The translations under genes and the position numbers were made by a program. From Urechidicola vernalis (GTDB lineage: Bacteria; Bacteroidota; Bacteroidia; Flavobacteriales; Flavobacteriaceae): a stretch of 64,000 nucleotides of DNA. The notes under the pieces were generated by a model. That model was not told where the DNA came from, made no database searches, and saw only the letters and a program-made list of their open reading frames with translations. Numbering within the stretch: the first letter of the stretch is position 1; every line of letters starts with the position of its first letter. Location of the stretch: positions 186,001-250,000 of the forward strand of contig NZ_JAVRHV010000003.1 in NCBI RefSeq assembly GCF_031846385.1. The letters are read 5' to 3'. Of this stretch, positions 18,083-27,480 are shown piece after piece.

Positions 18083-18167
18083 TTTACTATTTAAGATGTT
18101 TAAGTTTTTCCGAAAATTTGGGATAAAAAAAAGTTATTTATTATTTTTATTTAGATTGATTCTATTT

Positions 18168-18175
18168 TATATTTG
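18168..18175 (+). promoter_or_regulatory. Putative -7 promoter element for the ankyrin operon
   Basis: TATATTTG matches TAnnTTTG exactly, 36 bases upstream of the first ATG (18212). Confidence 0.5.
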
Positions 18176-18211
18176 CAGCAGATATTTCATGCTTTATGAG
18201 CAATTGAGAAA

Positions 18212-19711
18212 ATGTATAAAATGAAAAATAAAATAACTTTAATTATTGTTACATTGTTGCTATCTGTAACCTCATTTGCACAGAATGTATTTATGGAACG
18301 AGGGTATTTTAAATCGAACCCAAGTTTAGAACAAGTTAAAAAAGATATAGCGGCAGGAAACGATCCAACAGAAATGAATAGTGGAGCTTTTGACCCTGTT
18401 GTTTTTGCGATTCTTGATAAGGTTGACAATGAGATAATTCTACACTTACTTAAGCAAGAAGGTAACGATGTGAATAAGAATACACACGACGGTAGAACCT
18501 ATGCTTTTTGGGCCGCTCTTAGATCGAATTTTGAAGTGTTGGAATATTTGGTTGCAAATGGAGCAGATATGAATCATATAGATGATAAAGGTTCTCCAGT
18601 AATGCATTTTGCAGCTGGTGCTGGCGTTTCTGATACTAGAATTTATGATTTATGTATAGAGAATAATAAAGAAGGCATTCATCAAAAAAATAAATATGGA
18701 GCAAATGTATTCTTATACATTGCATCAAATTTAAAAGATGATACCTTAATTAAATATTTTACTTCTAAAGGATTAGATATTCATAGCACAGATGACAATG
18801 GCGACGGAATATTTAATTATGCTTCCAAAAAAATAAATCAAGACTTTTTAAATCTGTTAATTGAGAAGGGAGTTGATTATAAATCATTGAACAATATTGG
18901 AGGAAATGCTTTTATAAATGCGAGTAACGGAATAAGAATTGGAATAAATGATTTAGAAGATTTTAAATATTTAGAAAGTTTAGGATTAAATCCAAATATT
19001 ACTACAAAGAATGGTGTTACGCCATTACACTGGGCTGCATTAAGAGATAAAGATGGTGCATTAATCACCTATTTTATAGAAAAAGGTGTTGATGTGAATC
19101 AAGCAGATTCCAATGGAAATACAGCATTTATAAATGCTGCAAGTGGGAATACGTTAAAAAATATTGCATTGATCTCAAAACATAATGCTGATGTAAATGC
19201 CCAAAACAAGGAAGGTCAAACGGCGATAATGAAAGCAGTACAAAGAAATTCTTTAGAGGTAATTGGATATTTATTATCGAATGGAGCAGATGCTAGTATA
19301 AAAGATACGGAAGGAAATTCATTGGCCCATTATTTAATAGCAGGATACCGTAGCAATAATGTTGAGGTGTTTAACCAAAAGTTAGATGTGCTGAAAAAGA
19401 CAGGATTGGATTTTACAGAACAACAGTCTAAAGGTGATAACCTTTGGCATTTGGCAGTAAAAAGAAATGATATGTATTTATTAGAAACGGTTCAATCTCT
19501 TGATGTAGATATTAACATTAAAAATGACGATGGCTTAACACCATTGCATTTAGCAGCAATGAAAGCTATAGATACAAAAGCACTAGAATATCTGATTAAA
19601 AACGGGGCCGATAAATCAGTTACTACCGATTTTGAAGAGTCAGTTTATGATTTAGCTCAAGAAAACGAATTACTGCAACAAACTAACACTGATTTAAATT
19701 TCCTAAAGTAA
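18212..19711 (+). CDS. Exported ankyrin-repeat protein
   Basis: 499 residues. A signal peptide is visible (KITLIIVTLLLSVTSFAQ), so the repeats act in the periplasm or outside. Ankyrin units run through most of the protein: for example GRTYAFWAALRSNFEVLEYL, GVTPLHWAALRDKD, GQTAIMKAVQRNSLEVIGYL and GLTPLHLAAMKAIDTKALEY, with intervening degenerate repeats; roughly ten or more in all. Ankyrin arrays bind protein partners. Two ATGs are available, 18212 and 18221. It shares one base with the DUF2271 gene (TAATG), so it is probably a partner of the redox proteins that follow. Confidence 0.88.
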   Translation: MYKMKNKITLIIVTLLLSVTSFAQNVFMERGYFKSNPSLEQVKKDIAAGNDPTEMNSGAFDPVVFAILDKVDNEIILHLLKQEGNDVNKNTHDGRTYAFWAALRSNFEVLEYLVANGADMNHIDDKGSPVMHFAAGAGVSDTRIYDLCIENNKEGIHQKNKYGANVFLYIASNLKDDTLIKYFTSKGLDIHSTDDNGDGIFNYASKKINQDFLNLLIEKGVDYKSLNNIGGNAFINASNGIRIGINDLEDFKYLESLGLNPNITTKNGVTPLHWAALRDKDGALITYFIEKGVDVNQADSNGNTAFINAASGNTLKNIALISKHNADVNAQNKEGQTAIMKAVQRNSLEVIGYLLSNGADASIKDTEGNSLAHYLIAGYRSNNVEVFNQKLDVLKKTGLDFTEQQSKGDNLWHLAVKRNDMYLLETVQSLDVDINIKNDDGLTPLHLAAMKAIDTKALEYLIKNGADKSVTTDFEESVYDLAQENELLQQTNTDLNFLK

Positions 19712-20202
19712 TGAAGCAAATTTCAAAACTAGCAATCACTGTTTTAATTGGAGTTTTCACTTTGATGTCATTTTCAAAAATGAATGACAAAACAAGTGTT
19801 AAATGCATGGTTCAAATGATTAATTATGAAGGTGAAGGCGCCTATATAATTATTTCTTTATTAGATCCAGATGGTAACTATAAAGAAACATTGTATGTGC
19901 AAGGAGATGATAAAGAGTGGTATAACGACATTACAGAATGGTGGGCATTTCATGGAAAGCAACGCCCAAATATTGATGCCATTACTGGTGAAACCATTGC
20001 TGGTGGTGAACGCAGTATGAATGTAATTAACATTCCAACGGACGCAATTGATAATGGTCATAAATTACGATTTGAAACTTCTGTAGAAGAGCAAGAATAT
20101 CATGTAGCAGATTTGGAGTTTGAATTGACTACCGAAAATTTGAGTTCGAAAAAAGAAGGAACTGGTTTTATTCGCTATGTGCGTTTAATGCCTCAAAAAT
20201 AA
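19711..20202 (+). CDS. DUF2271 domain protein, exported
   Basis: 163 residues: signal peptide (about 1-22, AITVLIGVFTLMSFS) then a compact beta-rich domain with YIIISLLDPDGNYKETLYVQG and a WW-containing loop DITEWWAFHGKQRP, features of DUF2271 proteins. In many bacteria this domain is encoded next to PepSY-TM proteins, as here; function unknown. Tightly coupled to both neighbours. Confidence 0.8.
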   Translation: MKQISKLAITVLIGVFTLMSFSKMNDKTSVKCMVQMINYEGEGAYIIISLLDPDGNYKETLYVQGDDKEWYNDITEWWAFHGKQRPNIDAITGETIAGGERSMNVINIPTDAIDNGHKLRFETSVEEQEYHVADLEFELTTENLSSKKEGTGFIRYVRLMPQK

Positions 20203-20205
20203 TGA

Positions 20206-22380
20206 ATGGTTGGTTCAATTTGGCGATATAGTCATTTCTTAGTTGCTGCCATATCAGCAATATTCTTATTGATTGCCTCTGTATCAGGGGCAATCTTAGC
20301 ATTTGAGCCTATTTCTCAAAGTATACAAGACTATAAAATTTCTGACTTTAATCAGGTAACCCTAAGTGAAACAATCGTTGTTCTAAAAGAGAATTACGAA
20401 GAAGTCCTAGATATAGAAGTCTCTTCTGATGATTTTGTGAAAGCCTCGGTTTTTACTTTCGATGGTAGTAGTGAAACTATTTATATCGACCCAATAACGG
20501 GTGAAAAACTAGGTGATGTTAAACCACAATCATCATTTTTTAGTTTTGTAACCAATTTCCACCGCTCTTTATTTTTAAAATCTATTGGACGTGGATTTGT
20601 CGGTATTATTTCATTTCTATTATGCATCATTACCATAACTGGATTGTTTTTGTTGGCAGAACGACAAGGAGGTTTAAAAAAATGGTTTACGAAAGTCCAA
20701 GAAAAAGATTGGGGACAGCGCTACCATGTTATTTTAGGACGCTGGTTTTTAATTCCCATTTTTATATTAGCCTTAACCGGAGTATATCTTTCCGCAGAAA
20801 AGTTTTCATTACTACCTAATAATGATTTAAAACATACTACAGTTAAATATGAAACTGGAGAAATAATTCAGGACTTTACCAAATTAAAACTTTCTGAAAT
20901 AAGAAAATTGGTCTTTCCTTTTTCTCCAGATGAGGAAGATTATTTTGAATTAACGCTACAAGATAAGGAGCAGTTTGTACATCAATATAATGGAAAAGTA
21001 TTGAGTGAAGCCTCTTTTCCTTTTGTGACTTTAGCCTCAAGATTAAGTATGACGCTACATACAGGTCAAGGGAGTATTCTGTGGTCATTGATTCTATTGG
21101 TATCTAGTTTAAGCATGTTGTTTTTTATGTATTCTGGACTAAAAATGAGTATAAAAAGGATACGTAAAAAGAAGGTGGTTTTAAAAGTAGATGATAAGGA
21201 TTCGTGTGACTTCGTGTTGCTTATCGGTTCTGAAACCGGAAGTACTAATGTATTTGCTAGTATTTTTCAAAGAGCTTTAAAATCTGTAGGTAAGAAAGTT
21301 TTTGTAGCCTCTTTAAATGATTATTCAACCTATGTCAATGCGAAACAAATAATTGTTTTTACTGCCACTTATGGAAATGGAGATGCACCGAGTAATGCAA
21401 GAAAGTTTCAAAAGATATTTAGTGAAGTTTCGCCTTTAAATCAAATGAAATATTCCATTGTTGGATTTGGCTCAAAATCTTACCCTAATTATTGTCAATT
21501 TGCAGATGAGGTTCAAAATTTATTTAAACAGCATCCTAATTTTGTGGAAGCAACGCGACTGGTTAAAATCAATGATCAATCTCAACAAGATTTTAAATCG
21601 TGGGAGAAATTATGGAATGCTTCATCTGAAATAAAGTTACAGATGGATCTAAGTGTATTACAACAAAAACCAAAGCGGCAAAAGACATTTGAGGTTGTAG
21701 AACGTACATTATTAAATTCCGATAATACCTTTCTAATTACTTTAAGACCTAAAAAAAGAACACGGTTTCAATCGGGAGATTTGTTAAATATACTTCCACC
21801 TGAAAGCAGTACCATTCGTCAATATTCGATTTCAAAATGTGAAAATGATATTTTATTGAGTATTAAGAAACATGATAAAGGAGTTTGTTCTACGTTTTTA
21901 AGTGAGATGAAAGTGGGAGCTACCTTTAAAGGGGCTGTAGAAAAAAATGAGGAATTTCATTTGCCAAAAAAGGCGAAAGAGATTTGGATGATTTCTAATG
22001 GTACTGGAATTACACCATTTTTGGGGATGTTAGAGGAAGCGAAATCTAATGTAAAGGTTTATTTTATTTGGGGAGGAAGAACTTTTGAATCCTATAAGAT
22101 TTATAAGAACAAGTTAGAAGAAATACGTAATAATAGTAACGTTAAATTATCCATTGCTTATTCAAAAGAGCAGGATAGAAATTATGTTCAAGATATTATT
22201 GAAAGCGAAGAGCGTGAAGTGATAACTGCTTTAGAAAATGGAGCTGTGTTTATGCTGTGCGGTTCAGTTGCCATGCAAAAGGGAGTGACGGAGGTTTTAG
22301 AAAAGATAATGCAAAACAGCGCAACATTAACATTGGACAAAATAGAATCCAATGCTCAGATGTTAACAGATTGCTATTAG
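20206..22380 (+). CDS. PepSY-TM / diflavin reductase fusion (probable membrane electron-transfer protein)
   Basis: 724 residues in two halves. 1-315 is a PepSY-associated TM unit: TM segments at about 8-32, 130-150, 180-198 and 290-312, with extracytoplasmic PepSY regions and conserved histidines H119 (NFHRS), H174 (RYHVILG) and H285 (TLHTG) that could bind haem. 336-470 is a flavodoxin-like FMN domain (GSETGSTNVFA, TATYGNGDAP). 490-724 is a ferredoxin-reductase-like module with RQYSIS (538-543, FAD), GTGITPF (599-605) and LCGSVAMQKGV (684-694, NADPH). The C-terminal half resembles CPR/sulfite reductase flavoprotein. Predicted to move electrons from cytoplasmic NADPH across the membrane; the acceptor (ferric chelate or a partner protein) is not known. 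Confidence 0.88.
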   Translation: MVGSIWRYSHFLVAAISAIFLLIASVSGAILAFEPISQSIQDYKISDFNQVTLSETIVVLKENYEEVLDIEVSSDDFVKASVFTFDGSSETIYIDPITGEKLGDVKPQSSFFSFVTNFHRSLFLKSIGRGFVGIISFLLCIITITGLFLLAERQGGLKKWFTKVQEKDWGQRYHVILGRWFLIPIFILALTGVYLSAEKFSLLPNNDLKHTTVKYETGEIIQDFTKLKLSEIRKLVFPFSPDEEDYFELTLQDKEQFVHQYNGKVLSEASFPFVTLASRLSMTLHTGQGSILWSLILLVSSLSMLFFMYSGLKMSIKRIRKKKVVLKVDDKDSCDFVLLIGSETGSTNVFASIFQRALKSVGKKVFVASLNDYSTYVNAKQIIVFTATYGNGDAPSNARKFQKIFSEVSPLNQMKYSIVGFGSKSYPNYCQFADEVQNLFKQHPNFVEATRLVKINDQSQQDFKSWEKLWNASSEIKLQMDLSVLQQKPKRQKTFEVVERTLLNSDNTFLITLRPKKRTRFQSGDLLNILPPESSTIRQYSISKCENDILLSIKKHDKGVCSTFLSEMKVGATFKGAVEKNEEFHLPKKAKEIWMISNGTGITPFLGMLEEAKSNVKVYFIWGGRTFESYKIYKNKLEEIRNNSNVKLSIAYSKEQDRNYVQDIIESEEREVITALENGAVFMLCGSVAMQKGVTEVLEKIMQNSATLTLDKIESNAQMLTDCY

Positions 22381-22443
22381 ACTAAGAACTAAAATTCAGA
22401 TAATTGTCGTTTAAATTTTGAATAAGATTTACATTTATAAAAT

Positions 22444-22472
22444 AAAAAAGCCACCATTTAGGCGGCTTTTTA
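22444..22472. terminator. Bidirectional terminator between the PepSY reductase and prc
   Basis: Arms AAAAAGCCaCC (22445-22455) and GGcGGCTTTTT (22461-22471) with one mismatch and a five-base loop, A-rich on one side and T-rich on the other. Confidence 0.88.
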
Positions 22473-22488
22473 AATATTTTTAGAAGAA

Positions 22489-24612
22489 TTAGTTCTTAAC
22501 CAATTCCACTTCTTTTTTTATCTTTAATTCATCAAGTACATTTAATCCTTCTTCAATGTAAATGTCTTTTGATAAGTTTTTATGCCACGCTACACGCTTT
22601 TGACCTAATACAGAATCATTAGCAATTAAGGTTGTCTCATATTGCGGAGATTTAAATGTAAGATCAGTAGTGTACTCAGTTAACTTTTTAAAGCGCTTTC
22701 CTTCTTCAGACCTACTATCTAAATCATATTTATATTTATCATAGTTCAAATAAATAGTATTATCATCTTGCCCTTCTTTAAGCCATTTCGCATTTTCATC
22801 AATTAATAAGAATTGAGAATTATCATTTATTCTACTGATACTGTTACCTACAACCTCATCAAAGTTTGAATAATACCCCCACTTATCATAGGTGGCTTTT
22901 TTAATTTGATCCCATGGTAATGCATTGTCATAATCCTTTTCTCCAATATCCATATAAGTATATCTAGATGGTAAAATAACATCAGGCTTAACACCTTCTA
23001 ACTGCACCGAACCTCCATTTATTCTATAGTATTTTTGAATGGTCATTTTTAAACCACCCAAATCTTCAGGATATTTATATCTGTTAAGATCTACAATACT
23101 TTGCACAGTTCCTTTTCCAAATGTTTGTTTGCTGCCTAGAATAACTGCTCTGTTATAATCTTGCATTGCCGCAGCAAAAATTTCTGATGCAGATGCCGAG
23201 AACTCATTTGTAAGAACCACCATTGGTCCATCCCATAAAATAGATTGACTTCTGTCTTTATGCACTATTGGTTCGTCATTTTTATACTTAACTTGTACAA
23301 TTGGACCATCTTCTATAAATAGCCCGGCCATTTCTATAACAGCAGGTAAAGAACCACCTCCGTTATTTCTTAAGTCAATTAAAATACCATCTATGTTTTC
23401 TGATTTTAATTTCTCAATTTCTTGGGCCATGTCTTCGGCACAATTTCTTCCGTTTCTATCGTTGTAATCAATATAAAAGGCGGGTAGGTTAATTACGCCA
23501 TACTTTTTATTGTCTTTTTCAATAATACTTGATTTTACAAAAGTTTCGGCCAGTTCAATGACATCCCGTACAATCGAAATCGTCTCAATAGAACCATCTA
23601 TTTTCTTCAAAGTTAATCTTACTTCAGTTCCCTTTTTTCCCTTTATAAATTCGATGGCTTTGTCTAAACGCATTCCAACAACATCCAAAGGTTCTTCTTT
23701 ACCTTGTGCTACTTTAAGAATAACATCTTCAGCCTCTAATTCTCCTGCTCTCCACGCCGGACCACCAGGAACTAATTCAGAAACATAGATGTAATCATTT
23801 TTTTGATATAGTCGTGCACCAATACCTTCTATTCTACCAGATAATTGCTCTTCAAATTGTTTTTTATTTCTAGGAGGGAAATAAGTAGTATGTGGGTCAA
23901 ATGCACCTGTAATACTATTTAGATACGAAGCAAACCAATCTGTATGATCAAAATCACTCATTCTATCATAAAACTCGTCATAATATTCCTTAGTTTTCTC
24001 CCTTGCATTTTTTTCTATAGCCTCAAAATTAGCATCATTAAGTTGAACAGAAGTTAACATAGTTCCATCTTCCGTCTCACCTTCTTTATCAGATAATTTA
24101 TCATGAATTCTAGATAACGTACTAAACTTTAATTGCTTTCTCCAATTGTCATATAATTGATTTTTATCAATTGCAAAACTGTTAGATTCATAATCAACAC
24201 TTAGCGTTTCGTTTTTGGTAAAGTCATAAGGCTGATTTAAAATTTCAGGATAAAAAGATTTTGCTTCTTCAACTCTTAGCATAAATCGGTTGTAAACCAA
24301 ATTAAAAAACGTCATATCTTCTGTTAAAATTTGATCGTCGATCAATGTTTTGTAAGCAGAGAACTCGTTTAAATCATCTTGAATAAAGTACCGTTTTCCA
24401 GAATCTAAACTTTCTATAAAACTTGAATACACGACTTCTGAAAATGCATCGTTTATATCCTGCTCTACATAATGTCCAGAAGACAAAATATGTCTTAGAA
24501 GATTGATTAAAACTTTATCTTTCTCATCTGATGTTACACTGTTATGGTTAAAACTAACTAAAGTTAAAGCCGCTAAAATAATTGGTAATAAAAATTTCAA
24601 ATTTCGTCTCAT
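22489..24612 (-). CDS. prc: Tail-specific (C-terminal processing) protease
   Basis: 707-residue S41A protease, exported by the N-terminal signal (RRNLKFLLPIILAALTLVS). A helical N-terminal domain is followed by a PDZ domain (about 255-345, with SELVPGGPAWRAG). The protease domain has LIDLRNNGGGS (411-421), FSASASEIFAAAMQD (471-485; catalytic Ser within SASASE) and KQTFGKGTVQ (495-504; catalytic Lys K500). A C-terminal DUF3340-like region ends the protein. Degrades or trims periplasmic proteins from the C-terminus. Start ATG at 24610-24612. Confidence 0.95.
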   Translation of the reverse strand: MRRNLKFLLPIILAALTLVSFNHNSVTSDEKDKVLINLLRHILSSGHYVEQDINDAFSEVVYSSFIESLDSGKRYFIQDDLNEFSAYKTLIDDQILTEDMTFFNLVYNRFMLRVEEAKSFYPEILNQPYDFTKNETLSVDYESNSFAIDKNQLYDNWRKQLKFSTLSRIHDKLSDKEGETEDGTMLTSVQLNDANFEAIEKNAREKTKEYYDEFYDRMSDFDHTDWFASYLNSITGAFDPHTTYFPPRNKKQFEEQLSGRIEGIGARLYQKNDYIYVSELVPGGPAWRAGELEAEDVILKVAQGKEEPLDVVGMRLDKAIEFIKGKKGTEVRLTLKKIDGSIETISIVRDVIELAETFVKSSIIEKDNKKYGVINLPAFYIDYNDRNGRNCAEDMAQEIEKLKSENIDGILIDLRNNGGGSLPAVIEMAGLFIEDGPIVQVKYKNDEPIVHKDRSQSILWDGPMVVLTNEFSASASEIFAAAMQDYNRAVILGSKQTFGKGTVQSIVDLNRYKYPEDLGGLKMTIQKYYRINGGSVQLEGVKPDVILPSRYTYMDIGEKDYDNALPWDQIKKATYDKWGYYSNFDEVVGNSISRINDNSQFLLIDENAKWLKEGQDDNTIYLNYDKYKYDLDSRSEEGKRFKKLTEYTTDLTFKSPQYETTLIANDSVLGQKRVAWHKNLSKDIYIEEGLNVLDELKIKKEVELVKN

Positions 24613-24683
24613 AAATCTTCCTGTTTTCTAATGAAATGTTTTGTAACGCACTAAAATACTACGATTTTAGTGAATTCCTAATG

Positions 24684-25193
24684 TTATTTTTCTTTTTTAT
24701 AAATTCCTCTAAATGATTCCTGAATCAAAGTTCCATCTTTTTTAAAAAGTTCCCATAATTGGGTAACTGAACCATCTTTATTTGGAGTCCAACTAATCTG
24801 ATTATAATACCAGCCTTTTTGTCCTTCAATTAATTCACTCTTAAGAATCATTTTATTCTCTATCAATTTTCCTTTTAATTCTAAAGAATAGCCAGAATTA
24901 TCAACCCACAATTGATTCCACGTTTTATCACTTTTATTGTAATAATTGGTGCTTGTCCCTTTGCTAGTTCCTGTTGAAATCCATTCCTCTTTCAAAACAC
25001 ATTTGTCGTACAATTTCGTAATAGTATTGGCTCCAACAATTTTTCCGTCTGTATTATAAACTGTCCAATTACCGAGCCAAAAATCGAATTGAGCATGTTT
25101 GTCAGTACAGCATGGACAAGTATCTTCGCCTTTTGTTTGTGCGTTTATTTGAATAAAACTTACAAACAACGCAATCATTATTAGTTTTTTCAT
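24684..25193 (-). CDS. Exported small protein, DUF1579-like
   Basis: 169 residues. Signal peptide about 1-18 (LIMIALFVSFIQINAQ), then a Cys-rich start to the mature part (CPCC at 26-29) and HAQFDFWLGNWTVYNTDG, which resembles the FDFWLGxW motif of DUF1579 proteins. The rest is predicted beta strands, possibly a lipocalin-like barrel. No function is assigned. Separated from prc by 71 bases on the same strand. Confidence 0.72.
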   Translation of the reverse strand: MKKLIMIALFVSFIQINAQTKGEDTCPCCTDKHAQFDFWLGNWTVYNTDGKIVGANTITKLYDKCVLKEEWISTGTSKGTSTNYYNKSDKTWNQLWVDNSGYSLELKGKLIENKMILKSELIEGQKGWYYNQISWTPNKDGSVTQLWELFKKDGTLIQESFRGIYKKEK

Positions 25194-25291
25194 GAGATCA
25201 GCGGATTTAAAAACAATGATACAGAATTCCGTTTTTTTCTACTCCTTATAAAATGTTAAAATTGGATGTCGGCTACTATTTTAAAATAACG

Positions 25292-25299
25292 TAGATTTG
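25292..25299 (+). promoter_or_regulatory. Putative -7 promoter element for surE operon
   Basis: TAGATTTG fits TAnnTTTG and ends only five bases before the surE ATG at 25305, which would make the transcript nearly leaderless. Confidence 0.42.
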
Positions 25300-25304
25300 T
25301 TATT

Positions 25305-26072
25305 ATGAGTAAAAGACCTTTGATTTTAGTAACCAATGATGATGGTATTACAGCGCCAGGAATTAGAAAATTAATTCAATTAATGAATTCGATTGGTGAT
25401 GTTGTCGTGGCTGCGCCTGATAGTCCACAAAGTGGTATGGGACATGCTATTACAGTTGATGCGACCTTAACATTTAACAAGGTGAAAATTGATGATGGCC
25501 CACAGACGGAATATCAATGTTCTGGTACTCCAGCAGATTGTGTTAAGATGGCCGTAAGATTGGCATTAGATAGAAAACCTGATTTATGTGTTTCTGGCAT
25601 TAATCATGGTTCAAATTCTTCAGTAAATGTAATTTATTCAGGTACTATGAGTGCGGCGGTAGAAGCAGGGGTTGAAGGAATTCCAGCTATCGGATTTTCA
25701 TTATGTGATTATTCTTTAGATGCTAATTTTGAACACTTAGATGAAGAGATATTATCTATAACAAAGAATGTTTTAGAAAACGGTATTCCGGAAGGAGTAG
25801 TTTTAAATGTCAATTTTCCGAAAACAGAAAATAAATTCAAAGGCATTAAAATTTGTAGACAAGCCAAGGGTAATTGGGAAGAGACTTTTGATAAAAGAGA
25901 AAGTCCTACTGGAAAGGAATATTATTGGCTCTCTGGTAAATTTGTGAATCATGATAAAGGAGAAGATACAGACGAATGGGCATTAGAAAATGATTATGTA
26001 TCAATAGTACCAGTTCAATATGACCTTACCGCGTATCATGCAATTCAAAATTTAAATAGTTGGGATTTATGA
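25305..26072 (+). CDS. surE: 5'/3'-nucleotidase SurE
   Basis: 255 residues, normal for SurE. The metal site motif LVTNDDGITAPGI (about 7-19) is at the N-terminus; SGINHGSNSSVNVIYSGTMSAAVE (split over about 99-122) is the second signature. A divalent-metal nucleoside monophosphate phosphatase of the stationary-phase/stress response. The stop overlaps the ATG of the next gene (ATGA at 26069-26072). Confidence 0.96.
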   Translation: MSKRPLILVTNDDGITAPGIRKLIQLMNSIGDVVVAAPDSPQSGMGHAITVDATLTFNKVKIDDGPQTEYQCSGTPADCVKMAVRLALDRKPDLCVSGINHGSNSSVNVIYSGTMSAAVEAGVEGIPAIGFSLCDYSLDANFEHLDEEILSITKNVLENGIPEGVVLNVNFPKTENKFKGIKICRQAKGNWEETFDKRESPTGKEYYWLSGKFVNHDKGEDTDEWALENDYVSIVPVQYDLTAYHAIQNLNSWDL

Positions 26073-26347
26073 ATAAAGAAATTGCCATTGGTTTTGTAGT
26101 TGCTATTATTGCAACCGTTACCGGATTTTTTGGATATGCCGAGTTCGTTTCGGATTTAGGTTTTGACGAAACGATCGATTTTATAATTAAGGGAAAGTTA
26201 TATGGTAAAGTACTAACCTTAGCAGCCATTCCTAATTTGTTTGTGTTTTTTGTATTCATAAAAAAGAAACAAGATTATAGAGCAAGGGGTGTGTTGATAT
26301 TTACAATTCTTCTTGCAGTGACAGTCTCAGTTTTAAAGTTTATTTGA
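26069..26347 (+). CDS. Small membrane protein between surE and lpxB
   Basis: 92 residues from the ATG at 26069 (ATGA overlap with surE). Hydrophobic segments at about 4-27 (IAIGFVVAIIATVTGFFGYA), 48-63 and 72-90, with a basic loop KKKQDYRARG between the last two. No recognised domain. An ORF of this type sits between surE and lpxB in other Flavobacteriia as far as I recall, which hints at an envelope role. Confidence 0.8.
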   Translation: MNKEIAIGFVVAIIATVTGFFGYAEFVSDLGFDETIDFIIKGKLYGKVLTLAAIPNLFVFFVFIKKKQDYRARGVLIFTILLAVTVSVLKFI

Positions 26348-26349
26348 TC

Positions 26350-27450
26350 ATGAAGTACTATTTAATTGCCGGTGAAGCCTCAGGAGATTTGCACGCGTCT
26401 AACTTAATGAAGGCTATTAAAAAGGAAGACCCAAAAGCAGAATTTAGATTTTGGGGAGGTGATTTAATGCAGGCAGTTGGGGGTACCTTGGTATTGCATT
26501 ATAAAAAAAGAGCTTTTATGGGCTTTGCAGAAATTATAATGAACCTAAAAACGATTCTTGGTTTCATAAGTTTTTGTAAAAAGGATATTTCTGAATATGA
26601 ACCAGACAAAATAATTTTTATAGATAATTCTGGGTTTAATCTTAGAATTGCTAAATGGGCAAAGCAGCAAGGTTTTAGTACGAACTATTATATTTCTCCT
26701 CAAGTATGGGCAAGTAGAGCAGGCAGGGTAGAAGATATTAAGAGAGATATCGATGCCATGTATGTTATTTTACCTTTTGAAAAGGCCTTTTACAAAAAGT
26801 ATAATTACAATGTCAATTTTGTTGGCCACCCACTTTTAGACGCTATTTCAGACCGAACTCAGGTTGATGAGGTTGCTTTTAGAAGGGAACATAATTTATC
26901 AGAGAAGCCAGTTATTGCATTATTACCAGGGAGTAGAAAACAAGAAATTACCAAAATGCTTTCGGTAATGTTAAGAATGGTTGCAAAGTTTAAGGAGTAT
27001 CAGTTTGTAATTGCAGGGGCGCCAAGTCAAGACTTTGAATTTTATCAAGGTTTTATAAAAGATACCGATGTAAAGTTTATTGATAATAAAACCTACGATT
27101 TGCTTTCGGTCTCATATGCAGCGTTGGTAACTTCGGGTACTGCAACCTTAGAAACAGCCTTGTTTAAAGTGCCGGAGGTTGTTTGTTATAAGGGAAGTTG
27201 GTTATCATATCAAATTGCGAAAAGAATTATTACACTCAAATTTATTTCGTTGGTAAATCTAATTATGGATCGTGAAGTAGTTACCGAATTGATTCAAAAT
27301 GACTTTAATGAAAAAAGATTAGAGGGTGAGTTGCAAAAATTATTAGACGAAAAACAGCGAGAAAAACTATTTGAAGATTATTTTGATCTCGAGCAAAGGT
27401 TAGGTGGCAAAGGAGCAAGTGAGAATGCTGCAAAATTGATTGTAGGTTAA
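26350..27450 (+). CDS. lpxB: Lipid-A-disaccharide synthase
   Basis: GT19 family enzyme (366 residues from the ATG at 26350; a TTG two codons upstream is less likely). Joins UDP-2,3-diacylglucosamine and lipid X to make the lipid A disaccharide at the inner membrane. Signatures: YLIAGEASGDLHAS at the N-terminus, FWGGDLMQAVGG, FIDNSGFNLRIAKWAK, VGHPLLD, ALLPGSRKQEI and VTSGTATLETAL. Two bases after the small membrane protein gene, so same operon. Confidence 0.96.
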   Translation: MKYYLIAGEASGDLHASNLMKAIKKEDPKAEFRFWGGDLMQAVGGTLVLHYKKRAFMGFAEIIMNLKTILGFISFCKKDISEYEPDKIIFIDNSGFNLRIAKWAKQQGFSTNYYISPQVWASRAGRVEDIKRDIDAMYVILPFEKAFYKKYNYNVNFVGHPLLDAISDRTQVDEVAFRREHNLSEKPVIALLPGSRKQEITKMLSVMLRMVAKFKEYQFVIAGAPSQDFEFYQGFIKDTDVKFIDNKTYDLLSVSYAALVTSGTATLETALFKVPEVVCYKGSWLSYQIAKRIITLKFISLVNLIMDREVVTELIQNDFNEKRLEGELQKLLDEKQREKLFEDYFDLEQRLGGKGASENAAKLIVG

Positions 27451-27480
27451 ATCGCTGAAAATAAGTATCTTTAACCTGCT

